64,000 nucleotides of DNA from Clostridium sp031626875 (GTDB taxonomy: Bacteria > Bacillota > Clostridia > Clostridiales > Clostridiaceae): assembly GCF_031626875.1 (NCBI RefSeq), contig NZ_JANDMF010000006.1, positions 1-64,000 on the forward strand, in the 5' to 3' direction. Positions within the stretch are counted from its first letter, which is position 1. The number at the start of each line of letters is the position of its first letter. The notes under the pieces were generated by a model. That model was given only the letters and a program-made list of their open reading frames with translations, made no database searches and had not been told where the DNA came from. Shown here piece by piece: positions 26,504 through 35,065 of the stretch. The translations under genes were made by a program, and so were the position numbers.

Positions 26504-26533
26504 ATTATATCACATTTTATTAAATATTATCAA
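26504..26533 (-). promoter_or_regulatory. tig promoter
   Basis: On the minus strand TTGATA, 18-bp spacer, TATAAT, about 50 bp before the start codon. Confidence 0.6.
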
Positions 26534-26568
26534 ATTTTTTGTTTATTTACTAGTTTTTATTAGTATTT

Positions 26569-27369
26569 CTAATTAGTTATTGTTTCATCGGCTTTTAAAT
26601 ATGAAACCACGCCATCTACAGTTATAGTAATCCCTTTTTCTGGAACCACATCTCCTACTTTTATCTCTGAACCGATAACTGACCAAATTATTTTATCACT
26701 ATTAGTGCCTAAATCATATATCCAAAGATACTTCTTCTTCCCTTTATTAAAATAAGGAAGTTCACTTACATACACAACTTTTGAATCATCTATAAATTTA
26801 GCCTCTGAATGCCAAGTATAGGTTGGATCATTGGCTAAGATTTGATCTTTTGGAAAGGTAGACCCTGCTTGTGATACATATGCTGTTTTTGTTATATCCT
26901 TTATAACTCCTTCTGTATTTGAAACTTTCATATTTTGTGCACTATCAAGTATTAAAAGTTGTCCCTTTGATGGGCTAATATTAAAAGTGTATCCTTGTAC
27001 AGAATCTACTTTAACAAATTGCCTCTTACCATCTTTTTCTTCATATTGTGCCTTAATTACTACTCCAGGTGATACATTAATATCAACATATGATTCTTGT
27101 TTTTCTTGTGGTTTTTCCTCAGGAGCTTCTTCTTTTGGTTCCTTAGTTTTATCTTCTTCAACCTTAGTTACCTTTTCTTGTGGTTTTCCGTTATCAACCC
27201 AGGCCTGTATCTTAGCTTTAAGATTTGAAAAATCCATATTTTTTGCTCCTGAATTATAAATTAAAACTACCATTGTAACTACTACTAAAAGAACAATTAA
27301 AATTATTGACTTTTTTCTTTTTTTCATTCGTCTCTCATAATCTTTACTAAAAATACTTGGTTTTCCCAA
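26569..27369 (-). CDS. Membrane-anchored extracellular protein, unknown
   Basis: 266 residues. Basic cytosolic N-terminus (MGKPSIFSKDYERRMKKRKK), one membrane segment (about 21-38), a Glu/Lys/Pro-rich linker (about 60-92), then an extracellular beta-rich domain to the end. Probably a cell-surface protein with the linker crossing the wall. Conserved position upstream of tig in clostridia, function not recognised. No sorting motif. Confidence 0.6.
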   Translation of the reverse strand: MGKPSIFSKDYERRMKKRKKSIILIVLLVVVTMVVLIYNSGAKNMDFSNLKAKIQAWVDNGKPQEKVTKVEEDKTKEPKEEAPEEKPQEKQESYVDINVSPGVVIKAQYEEKDGKRQFVKVDSVQGYTFNISPSKGQLLILDSAQNMKVSNTEGVIKDITKTAYVSQAGSTFPKDQILANDPTYTWHSEAKFIDDSKVVYVSELPYFNKGKKKYLWIYDLGTNSDKIIWSVIGSEIKVGDVVPEKGITITVDGVVSYLKADETITN

Positions 27370-27483
27370 TTGTCTAACCTCCTGCCGAAATATGTATATT
27401 ATATCAATTATTTATTTTCCCATATTTACATATTACATTATATCGTATTAAATAATATTTTTATAGATTTTTATCTTAAAATT

Positions 27484-28071
27484 TTATTTCCTACAACAAC
27501 TGTTACAGCTACCTTTTTTTCCATTACATCCACCACTCTTCTTTGAACAACCTCCACATTTACCTTCTTCTACAAAATTTATAGTATACTCTTCATATTC
27601 TGGTGATTCCTTAAGCAATTCTTCATGTAATCTAGCTATTATAACCAATCCTTGTTCACTATCTACTTCATTTGATTTCTTATCCAAAATAATATAACTT
27701 TCTATATCAAGAAATCCTTTATACTTTAAGAAATTTTCAAATTCTTCTTTTTTTAAATCTATATCAAAATTTTCATTATTTACATACTTTATGATTATAA
27801 ACCCATTACTATCTAATTTCCATATAATTTTTTTTATTTTTAGTTTAAATTCATTTAAATCATTTACATTTTCACTTAAGAGTAAAATCCCTTTAAATTT
27901 TTTTTCATTTTCCTCTTTTTCATCATAAAAATAATAACTATTATTTTTCATTTCAACAAAAAATTTTTTATCTAAGTCTAATATATCTATTAATAACTTT
28001 CCTTCATAAATTTTTCGTTTTGCAAAGTTCATAGTTTTTTCTATTTCCTTCATTATATATAAATTATTCAA
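27484..28071 (-). CDS. Conserved hypothetical protein with a Cys-rich C-terminal tail
   Basis: 195 residues. The body (about 1-165) is charged and rich in Lys/Asn with mixed alpha/beta character. The last 25 residues are Cys/Gly/Lys-rich (CGGCSKKSGGC, CNSCC), like a metal-binding or disulfide tail. The start at 28071 is a TTG preceded by AGGAGTG; the ATG six codons later is an alternative. Not recognised. Confidence 0.55.
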   Translation of the reverse strand: MNNLYIMKEIEKTMNFAKRKIYEGKLLIDILDLDKKFFVEMKNNSYYFYDEKEENEKKFKGILLLSENVNDLNEFKLKIKKIIWKLDSNGFIIIKYVNNENFDIDLKKEEFENFLKYKGFLDIESYIILDKKSNEVDSEQGLVIIARLHEELLKESPEYEEYTINFVEEGKCGGCSKKSGGCNGKKGSCNSCCRK

Positions 28072-28287
28072 TTACATATCACTCCTAATAATTTTAAATT
28101 TTATTTCAAATAGTATAGTACATTATATTATACTATTTATAGTATAATTTCAATTATGGATATTTACACATATAACATTATAAATTTCTTTACATAATTA
28201 TGTTTTATATAATTAATATCTTTTATTTATGAAAATCAATAATTTTTAGAATTATTTCATTTTTCTCAAAATATTTTGATTTATCCA

Positions 28288-28316
28288 TTGGCATTTGGAT
28301 GTTTTTGTCTTATAAT
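28288..28316 (+). promoter_or_regulatory. Plus-strand promoter in a 449-bp gene-free stretch
   Basis: TTGGCA (28288-28293), exact 17-bp spacer, TATAAT (28311-28316). No coding frame lies downstream before a terminator at 28433-28465. Confidence 0.65.
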
Positions 28317-28322
28317 ATATAT

Positions 28323-28465
28323 AATAACTAATAATTTAGCCCATACAACTTATTTATTTATAATAATTAAGTTTATATAAACCCCACATTATGTTCATTT
28401 ATCCCTTTCAAAAAATGAGCATAACCCTTTAGCCTGTACTTGTCTAAGTACAGGTTTTTATTTTT
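28323..28465 (+). ncRNA. Candidate small RNA of about 140 nt
   Basis: Bounded by a good promoter and a strong Rho-independent terminator (CCTGTACTT/AAGTACAGG then TTTTTATTTTT). Before the terminator a 12-bp stem (28389-28400 with 28413-28424, one G-U pair) exposes the loop ATCCCTTTC. Single-stranded stretches AACCCCACA and AACCCTTTAG are C-rich, as in sRNAs that pair with Shine-Dalgarno regions. The longest frame is 13 codons without a ribosome-binding site. Not recognised as a known family; 6S RNA does not fit the size or fold. Confidence 0.55.
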
Positions 28466-28510
28466 AAAAAAAGAAACTATCTTAAGAAATAATTAATAAG
28501 ATAGTTTCTT
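28455..28510 (-). terminator. Terminator of the M23 peptidase gene
   Basis: AAGAAACTATCTTA (28471-28484) pairs with TAAGATAGTTTCTT (28497-28510); on the minus strand the tail is TTTTTAAAAA. It lies 10 bp past the stop codon at 28521, back to back with the sRNA terminator. Confidence 0.75.
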
Positions 28511-28520
28511 TAACATAATT

Positions 28521-29801
28521 TTATTTTAAATATGAACTAGGATTTTGATGCTTACCATTAAGTCTTACTTCAAAATGTAAATGTGGACCAGTACTATTTC
28601 CTGTTGATCCAACCTTAGCAATCACATCTCCTCTAGTAACAGCTTGTCCATTGGATACTGAAATAGAATTACAATGAGCATATAATGTTTGAATCCCACT
28701 ACCATGATCTATAATAACTGTATTACCATATCCACTTTGTACTCCTGCAAAAACAACCTTTCCACTTTTTGATGCATATATAGGTGAATTATTACCTGCT
28801 GCAATATCTATTCCTGTATGAAATCCATTAGTCCCAAAAATAGGATGCACTCTTGGCCCATATGGGCTTGATATAGGTCCATTAGCTGGCATTAAGAATG
28901 CTTCTCCACTAGAAATATTATTCTCAACATTGATTTTATTATTAATATTATTAAAAAGATTATCAATCTGTCCTTGCAAATTATTATTATAAGAATTTAA
29001 ATCTCCTATTTTTTCTTGAATTTCTTTCTCCTCATCACTTAATGAATTTAGAATATTTTGTTTTTCATCTTCTAGTATTTTCAATTCATTCATCTGAGCT
29101 TCATATATATTTTTCTCCTCAATATGACTCTTTTGAATTTGAACTTGTTCCTTTTGTAATACTTCTATTTGTTCTTTTTCTTTATTAAGCTTGTCCGTCT
29201 CTTCTTGTATTGATTCCTTTTCTTTCTCAACAATTTGTTTTATTTCTTTTGATACATTTATTAGCTTACTATCCATCTCAACCAACTTATTTATAGTATT
29301 GATATTGCTTATTAAGTTAACAAAACCGTCACTTTGTAAGATTGTATAAATAATTTGAGTTGATATATTATTTTTATAATAATTTCTAAGTCTATTCCCT
29401 AATAGATTTTCTGTTTGTTCCATTTCATTTTCTTTACTTTCTATTAGTAACACTTTTTCTCTAATTATATCATTATTATTTTTTATATTATTTTCATAAT
29501 CGTTTATTTTATTTTTCAATTCATCTATTTTACTTTGAAATGATTCAATATTTTTATTTGCATCAACCAACTTATTATTTTTTTCATTTATCCTATTTAA
29601 AATTAAATCTAAATTCTTATTTGCAGTTTTCTTTTCCTCATTAAGATCATTTTTTTGTTTTTCTAAAGCATCAATTTGTCGTTTATTATTTTCTATTTCA
29701 CTTTGTAAACTTGAACCATTAGCTGCAAAAACGACTTGTGAAATTACCATAGTATTAAACATAATTGTCATTATGATAACTTTAATAACGTTTTTCATCA
29801 T
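28521..29801 (-). CDS. Secreted M23-family cell-wall endopeptidase with coiled coil (EnvC-like)
   Basis: About 426 residues. Signal peptide ending near VVFAANG, then a long coiled coil (about 25-285, rich in Glu/Lys/Asn repeats) and a C-terminal LytM/M23 domain. Zinc residues are visible in HPIFGTNGFHTGIDIA and GPHLHFEVRL. Such proteins cut peptide cross-links in peptidoglycan during division or sporulation; the coiled coil usually controls activity. ATG at 29801 follows AAGGTGG. It lies 26 bp behind the TcaA-like gene. Confidence 0.85.
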   Translation of the reverse strand: MMKNVIKVIIMTIMFNTMVISQVVFAANGSSLQSEIENNKRQIDALEKQKNDLNEEKKTANKNLDLILNRINEKNNKLVDANKNIESFQSKIDELKNKINDYENNIKNNNDIIREKVLLIESKENEMEQTENLLGNRLRNYYKNNISTQIIYTILQSDGFVNLISNINTINKLVEMDSKLINVSKEIKQIVEKEKESIQEETDKLNKEKEQIEVLQKEQVQIQKSHIEEKNIYEAQMNELKILEDEKQNILNSLSDEEKEIQEKIGDLNSYNNNLQGQIDNLFNNINNKINVENNISSGEAFLMPANGPISSPYGPRVHPIFGTNGFHTGIDIAAGNNSPIYASKSGKVVFAGVQSGYGNTVIIDHGSGIQTLYAHCNSISVSNGQAVTRGDVIAKVGSTGNSTGPHLHFEVRLNGKHQNPSSYLK

Positions 29802-29827
29802 TAGTATATTTCCCACCTTTTTATTAT

Positions 29828-31075
29828 TTACAAACTAAAGTTTTCCACATCCTCTATACTCCATTTATCATTACCATAAATAAACTTTGTAAGAAACATC
29901 TTTGAAGAACTACTTTCCCCCACGCCAATTCCTAAAAAACTTTTCTTGATTTTATAATTAACATTAACAACCAATGTTGCCTTATAAGCACCTTCCTTAT
30001 AATCGAATTTACTTTTACTGTCATCTATATTTATATTGCTAATTTCATATTTATCATCTAATAAGAAATATTTTTTTTGCAGTACATCATATATCTTATC
30101 TTTTGCCTCTTTTGTTGCTTCTTCAATAACTTCTTTCTTTTTTTCATTTAATGCTTTAAATACACTATTATAAAACTTATCTGAAACTTCTTCTACCGCA
30201 GATTTCACCTTATCATTTTCCATATTAATATCTAAATTTATATTAGGAGTGCCAGAAACATGTACCTCTTCACTTTTAATCTTTCCCCAAGGAAAATCAT
30301 TTTCGATATTTATAGACATAGAACCATCTGTAGGAAATGGCCCCAATTCTTTCCCATCCTTTACTTTAGAATCTGTACTTTTTCCATTTACATATATTTC
30401 ACTATCTTTATATTTTGAATCAACTTTCACCTTTATCGCTGAGAAATCAATATTTACATTATCATCTTTCATAAGAACTATTTCTTTTGAAGTTTCTATA
30501 TTACCAAATTCGCTTTCTAATTTTCCTCCAACAGAATACATTCCTGGAATGAGCTTCTCAAATGCCCCTCCCCCATTAATATATTCTTTTTTATCAACAG
30601 TAAATACTCCTTCATTAAAATTACTTGCTACCTGTAGTTTATATGTATTTAATCCAATATAATAATCTGTTCCAAATAATGATTTTTTTGATTCTAAATT
30701 AAAAGCTTCTGTTTTTCCTGAACTTTTTAAGGCTCTTACTACACTATCACTTCTAGAAGAATCCGCCTTATAATAAGCTATTAAAGGTTCTAACTTTTCA
30801 TTGTTTACTTTTTTACCTTCTAGTCTAACTATTTTACTAAGCTTACTAGTATCCCCTTCTTTTAATGCTATACCCAGTTTTCCTATCACTCTATCTTTAG
30901 TGCTATTAACACTTCCAACAAAATAACCTCCCATTAAAAACATTCCAAGTAAAATTATTAATGAAAGTTTCCATCTTTTTCTTATAACTTTTGCTATACC
31001 ACTATTTTTAATTATATTGATGAACTTAAAAAAATAATACAAGAATTTATTTCTCAAATTCACTAATTCATCCAT
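29828..31075 (-). CDS. TcaA/YvbJ-like membrane-anchored protein
   Basis: 415 residues. Cytosolic N-terminus without the usual zinc ribbon, one membrane segment (about 36-54), then outside domains: a TcaA-like module (about 60-200), a PEGA-like beta module (about 205-275, YVNGKSTDSKVKDGKELGPFP), and a C-terminal NTF2-like domain (about 285-415). TcaA homologues affect glycopeptide sensitivity and wall homeostasis. Co-transcribed with the M23 peptidase (26 bp apart), so a wall role is likely. Confidence 0.7.
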   Translation of the reverse strand: MDELVNLRNKFLYYFFKFINIIKNSGIAKVIRKRWKLSLIILLGMFLMGGYFVGSVNSTKDRVIGKLGIALKEGDTSKLSKIVRLEGKKVNNEKLEPLIAYYKADSSRSDSVVRALKSSGKTEAFNLESKKSLFGTDYYIGLNTYKLQVASNFNEGVFTVDKKEYINGGGAFEKLIPGMYSVGGKLESEFGNIETSKEIVLMKDDNVNIDFSAIKVKVDSKYKDSEIYVNGKSTDSKVKDGKELGPFPTDGSMSINIENDFPWGKIKSEEVHVSGTPNINLDINMENDKVKSAVEEVSDKFYNSVFKALNEKKKEVIEEATKEAKDKIYDVLQKKYFLLDDKYEISNINIDDSKSKFDYKEGAYKATLVVNVNYKIKKSFLGIGVGESSSSKMFLTKFIYGNDKWSIEDVENFSL

Positions 31076-31197
31076 AAAATCTTCTCCTTTTACTAACTAT
31101 ATAATGATATTATTAGATATTTTAATTTTAGTTTGGAATCAAAAAAATAACAAGGCTTTTAAGCCAAAGTGTTTATAGAATATGACACCAACAAAGA

Positions 31198-31235
31198 AAT
31201 CCTTCTGCAAACATTGTAATATCTGCAAAAGGATT
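31198..31235 (-). terminator. Terminator of the 31240 gene
   Basis: AATCCTT-TGCA pairs with TGCA-AAGGATT; the minus-strand tail is TTTCTTTG. Confidence 0.5.
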
Positions 31236-31239
31236 ATCA

Positions 31240-31581
31240 TTATTCTAATATATCTATTATCCATTTTCCACAATCAACACATTTATACACTCTTATAACA
31301 AAAAGATCTAAATCTTCTTTTTTTAATGTATTGTTAAACATGTCTAATTCTTCTTTAGTAATAAATTCATCATCTTTATTTATGTATCCATGAATTTGAA
31401 TAAAATAATTATCTTTACTCTTTCCACAACACTCATTTTTTTCAGTTACAGCAATTTTTTCATAATGCAACTTAGGTTCTAATTCCTTTATTATAGGAAT
31501 TATATCTTCATATTCACTTAAATCGTCAAGAAAGTCCTCAGCATAAAATGATATTTCCTTAATTTTAAATAGCTCCTTCAT
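31240..31581 (-). CDS. Conserved hypothetical protein with two Cys pairs
   Basis: 113 residues. NECCGKSKDN in the middle and YKCVDCGKW near the end give a CC and CxxC pair that could hold zinc. No signal or membrane segment. AAGGAGC precedes the ATG. Single gene between the TcaA-like gene and the his operon; not recognised. Confidence 0.6.
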   Translation of the reverse strand: MKELFKIKEISFYAEDFLDDLSEYEDIIPIIKELEPKLHYEKIAVTEKNECCGKSKDNYFIQIHGYINKDDEFITKEELDMFNNTLKKEDLDLFVIRVYKCVDCGKWIIDILE

Positions 31582-31691
31582 ACAAAGCTCCTTTCAAAAT
31601 TCCATTGTTGCCTTATTATAACACTTTCAAATGGTAATTAACAATTATATTTTTTTCCTATATTAATTATACCTTAACTTTAGCATTTTAA

Positions 31692-32018
31692 TCAAAGATT
31701 TTCAATTTCTTTTCTTTCTCCCTTAAAGTTATTAATTTTACTCTCTCTTTTAATTAGTTCTTCTTCCACCATTTCAACAGGTATATCTAATTCAGCCATT
31801 AATACTAAAAGATGATATGTTAAATCACAAATTTCATTCACCTGATCAACTTTATTTTCTGAAAGGCTGCTTATTACAACTTCAGTTGCTTCCTCTCCAA
31901 CTTTTTTTAGTATTTTCTCTTTGCCTTTATTAAATAGGTAAACAGTATACGACCCTTCTTCTCCACCCTTTTTTCTATCTAAAATAGTTGAATACAATTC
32001 TTTTATTACACTACTCAT
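31692..32018 (-). CDS. hisE: Phosphoribosyl-ATP pyrophosphatase
   Basis: 108 residues, MazG-like all-helical fold. Removes pyrophosphate from phosphoribosyl-ATP, step 2 of histidine synthesis. Recognised by KKVGEEATEVVIS and DLTYHLLVLMA. A separate gene rather than the HisIE fusion. Last gene of the operon, 8 bp behind hisI. Confidence 0.93.
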   Translation of the reverse strand: MSSVIKELYSTILDRKKGGEEGSYTVYLFNKGKEKILKKVGEEATEVVISSLSENKVDQVNEICDLTYHLLVLMAELDIPVEMVEEELIKRESKINNFKGERKEIENL

Positions 32019-32026
32019 TTTCCCTC

Positions 32027-32362
32027 CTATAACTCTCTATAAAAGCAGCTTCTACTCCCAGTATGACATGCAGCTCCTATTTGTTCTACTAAAAGCAGTA
32101 TGGTATCATTATCACAATCTATCCTAATTTCTTTCACATATTGATAATGTCCAGATGTTGCTCCCTTATTCCAAAGCTCATTTCTACTTCTGCTATAATA
32201 GCAAGCTGTTTCACCTTCCAAAGTTTTAATTAAACTTTCTTTTGACATATAAGCAAGCATTAAAACTTCACTGCTATTAAAATCTTGAACAATAGCTGGA
32301 ACTAACCCATCACCTTTTTCAAAATCAACCTTTTCTACTCTTTTTATTATTTCTTCCTTCAT
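32027..32362 (-). CDS. hisI: Phosphoribosyl-AMP cyclohydrolase
   Basis: 111 residues. Opens the adenine ring of phosphoribosyl-AMP (step 3). Typical motifs: YYSRSRNELWNKGATSGH and the metal-binding DCDNDT and GAACHTGSRSCFYR segments. 10 bp behind hisF. Confidence 0.95.
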   Translation of the reverse strand: MKEEIIKRVEKVDFEKGDGLVPAIVQDFNSSEVLMLAYMSKESLIKTLEGETACYYSRSRNELWNKGATSGHYQYVKEIRIDCDNDTILLLVEQIGAACHTGSRSCFYREL

Positions 32363-32372
32363 AATTCCTCCA

Positions 32373-33134
32373 TTATAACCTTACAGGAATATCTCTATCT
32401 TTTAAATATTTCTTTACTTCTTCTATTGTAAGTTCACCATAGTGGAATAATGATGCTGCTAGTGCTGCATCTGCTACTTTCTCATTAAACACCTCGTAAA
32501 AATGTTCAAGACTTCCACATCCCCCTGATGCAATTACAGGTACATTAATAATATTTGATACAGCCTTATTAAGTTCTATATCAAAGCCCTGTTTAGTCCC
32601 ATCTGAATTCATAGAAGTCAACAAAATCTCTCCTGCTCCAAGTTTAACTCCCTCTTCTATCCACTTTAATGCATCTAATCCAGTATCTATTCTTCCACCA
32701 TTTATCACAACATTCCATCCTGAATTATCTTCTCTTTTTTTTGCATCTACAGCCAAAACTATACACTGATTTCCAAAAGTAAAAGCACTTTCTTTGATTA
32801 GATTTTTATCTCTAACAGCAGCTGAATTCAAACTAATTTTATCTGCACCAGCTCTTAAAATAGTCTTTATATCTTCTAAACTTCTTAATCCTCCACCTAC
32901 TGTAAATGGAATAAATATTTTTTCAGCTACTCTTTCAACTACTTGCTTCATTATTCCTCTATCTTCATGTGTAGCAGTAATATCTAAAAATACAAGTTCA
33001 TCTGCACCTTGTTTATAATAATGTTCTGCAAATGCCACAGGATCACCTATTTCTTTTATATCAACAAAGTTCACCCCTTTAACAACTTTACCAGCTTTAA
33101 CATCTAAACAAGGAATAATTCTCTTTGTATGCAT
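32373..33134 (-). CDS. hisF: Imidazole glycerol phosphate synthase, cyclase subunit
   Basis: 253 residues, (beta/alpha)8 barrel. Catalytic Asp in PCLDVKAGKVVKG and in LAVDAK. Works with HisH, which feeds ammonia through the barrel, to make imidazole glycerol phosphate and AICAR. Overlaps the end of hisA by one base. Confidence 0.97.
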   Translation of the reverse strand: MHTKRIIPCLDVKAGKVVKGVNFVDIKEIGDPVAFAEHYYKQGADELVFLDITATHEDRGIMKQVVERVAEKIFIPFTVGGGLRSLEDIKTILRAGADKISLNSAAVRDKNLIKESAFTFGNQCIVLAVDAKKREDNSGWNVVINGGRIDTGLDALKWIEEGVKLGAGEILLTSMNSDGTKQGFDIELNKAVSNIINVPVIASGGCGSLEHFYEVFNEKVADAALAASLFHYGELTIEEVKKYLKDRDIPVRL

Positions 33135-33856
33135 TATACTTCCCCTTTCGTAAGTTTTATAGCTTCCTCTAGAGATAAAGTTTTTGCATATATAGCTTTT
33201 CCAGTTATAGCTCCATATAAATTCATATCATTTATTGTTTTTATATTGCCTATATCTCTTATTCCTCCTGATGCAGTAATATTAATATTCACTTCATTTT
33301 TTAGAGCATTTAACATTTCCACATTAGGTCCTTGTAATGTACCATCTTTACTTATATCAGTAACTATTATATTTTTAACTCCACAAGATTGAAGCTTCTT
33401 GGCAAAATCTATATAATATAGAGAACTTCCTTCAAGCCAACCTCTACCATAAACATATCCATCTTTACAATCTATTCCTACAGCTATTTTATCTTGAAAG
33501 CTATCTATTGCTTTTTTTAAAAGTCCTTCATCTTCCATTGCACTAGTACCAAGTATAACTCTTGACACTCCATTTTCAATTAAATATTTTATATCATCAA
33601 AAGTTCTAATTCCTCCACCTACTTCTACTGGGATACTTAATTTCTTAGCAACTTCTATAACAACTTCTTCATTAATTAATTTTCCAGCCTTAGCCCCATC
33701 TAAATCTACTAAATGAACATACTCAGCTCCTGCATTTTGAAAAGATTTAGCAGTTTCTAATATATCATCTGCTACTATTTCTTTTTTATTATAGTCACCT
33801 TGATAAAGTCTAACTGGTTTACCATCTATTATGTCTATAGCAGGTATAATTATCAT
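33134..33856 (-). CDS. hisA: ProFAR isomerase
   Basis: 240 residues, (beta/alpha)8 barrel. Amadori rearrangement at step 4. Catalytic Asp residues in PAIDIIDGKPVRLYQGDY and in VTDISKDGTLQGPN. Overlaps hisH by 4 bp. Confidence 0.97.
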   Translation of the reverse strand: MIIIPAIDIIDGKPVRLYQGDYNKKEIVADDILETAKSFQNAGAEYVHLVDLDGAKAGKLINEEVVIEVAKKLSIPVEVGGGIRTFDDIKYLIENGVSRVILGTSAMEDEGLLKKAIDSFQDKIAVGIDCKDGYVYGRGWLEGSSLYYIDFAKKLQSCGVKNIIVTDISKDGTLQGPNVEMLNALKNEVNINITASGGIRDIGNIKTINDMNLYGAITGKAIYAKTLSLEEAIKLTKGEV

Positions 33857-34464
33857 AAAACCATCTCCTTAAAGTTTCTAAGAATTTTAAGTCCATCTTC
33901 TCCACTTTTTTCTGGATGAAATTGTGCTCCCATAACATTTTTTCTTCGTACAAGCCCTGGAATTTTAAGATTTCCATAGGTTGAATAGCCTACTAAATCT
34001 TCCTCTCTATAATTCTGAGCATAATACGAATGAACATAATATACATATGAATTTTCTTCTATTCCATCTACTAATAAATCTTCTCTATATTTTTCAAGGT
34101 TGTTCCATCCTATGTGTGGAATTTTTTCATTAGGTTCTACCATTTTTCTTACTTCTCCTTTAAGAAGTCCTAATCCATTTGTTTCTTCAACTTCAAAACC
34201 TTTTTCAAATAGTACTTGCATTCCAAGACATATACCAAGTAGCGTTTTTCCTTTTTCAACTTCCTCCTTTATAACATTACAAAGTCCAGTTCTTTTAAGA
34301 TTATCCATACAATCTTTAAAAGCTCCCACCCCTGGCAATACTAATGCATCAGCTTTTCTTAATTCTTCAATATCAGAAGATATCTTAGCTTCACATTCTA
34401 TATATTTAAATGCATTATAAACACTTTTTAAATTTCCCATTCCATAATCTATAATTACTATCAT
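33853..34464 (-). CDS. hisH: Imidazole glycerol phosphate synthase, glutaminase subunit
   Basis: 203 residues, class I glutamine amidotransferase. Nucleophile Cys in LLGICLGMQVLF, His-Glu in AQFHPEKSG. Starts with IDYGMGNLKSV as usual. Overlaps hisA; 9 bp behind hisB. Confidence 0.97.
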   Translation of the reverse strand: MIVIIDYGMGNLKSVYNAFKYIECEAKISSDIEELRKADALVLPGVGAFKDCMDNLKRTGLCNVIKEEVEKGKTLLGICLGMQVLFEKGFEVEETNGLGLLKGEVRKMVEPNEKIPHIGWNNLEKYREDLLVDGIEENSYVYYVHSYYAQNYREEDLVGYSTYGNLKIPGLVRRKNVMGAQFHPEKSGEDGLKILRNFKEMVL

Positions 34465-34473
34465 AACTACCTC

Positions 34474-35064
34474 CTACAACATACCTTTGGTGGAAGGTAG
34501 CACCATATTATTTATATCTATTTCTTTTGCTTCTCTCAAAGCTCTTCCTGTTGCCTTAAATAAGGCTTCTACTTTGTGATGATCATTTTCTCCATAAATA
34601 ACTCTTTCATGAAGTGTTATCTCTGCATTAGAAGAAAATGCCCTAAAAAACTCCTTTACCATTTCTGTAGAGAAGTTTCCTATACTTTCTCTTTTAAAAT
34701 CACACTGAAATATCAAAAAACTTCTCCCACTTATATCTAGAGAAACCTGTGCTAAAGCTTCATCCATTGGAATGAAAAATGTGCCATATCTTTTTATTCC
34801 TTTCTTGTCTCCTAAAGCCTTTAAAAATGCTTTTCCCATTAAAATTCCTATATCTTCTACTAGATGATGATCACACACCTCTAAATCCCCCTTAGCTTTA
34901 ATTTCCAAATCAAAGCCTCCATGAAAAGCCATTAAATTCAGCATATGATTAAAGAACCCCACTCCAGTTTCAATAGATGTTTTTCCAGATCCATCAATGT
35001 TTAAGGTTATCTTTATCTGTGTTTCTTTTGTATTTCTTTCTAAGGTTACTATTCTTTCATCCAC
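34474..35064 (-). CDS. hisB: Imidazoleglycerol-phosphate dehydratase
   Basis: 196 residues, dehydratase only, without the phosphatase domain of the enterobacterial fusion. Metal-binding repeats CDHHLVEDIG and NDHHKVEALFKA. The best start is a GTG at 35064, one base past the hisC stop, with GGAGGGG 7 nt upstream; this gives the usual length (VDERIVTLER). Longer ATG starts at 35079 or 35085 would put the site inside the gene. Confidence 0.93.
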   Translation of the reverse strand: MDERIVTLERNTKETQIKITLNIDGSGKTSIETGVGFFNHMLNLMAFHGGFDLEIKAKGDLEVCDHHLVEDIGILMGKAFLKALGDKKGIKRYGTFFIPMDEALAQVSLDISGRSFLIFQCDFKRESIGNFSTEMVKEFFRAFSSNAEITLHERVIYGENDHHKVEALFKATGRALREAKEIDINNMVLPSTKGML

Positions 35065-35065
35065 C

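Noticed and set aside
28391..28432. A 13-codon peptide within the candidate sRNA
   Set aside because: No ribosome-binding site and it falls across the predicted stem-loop.
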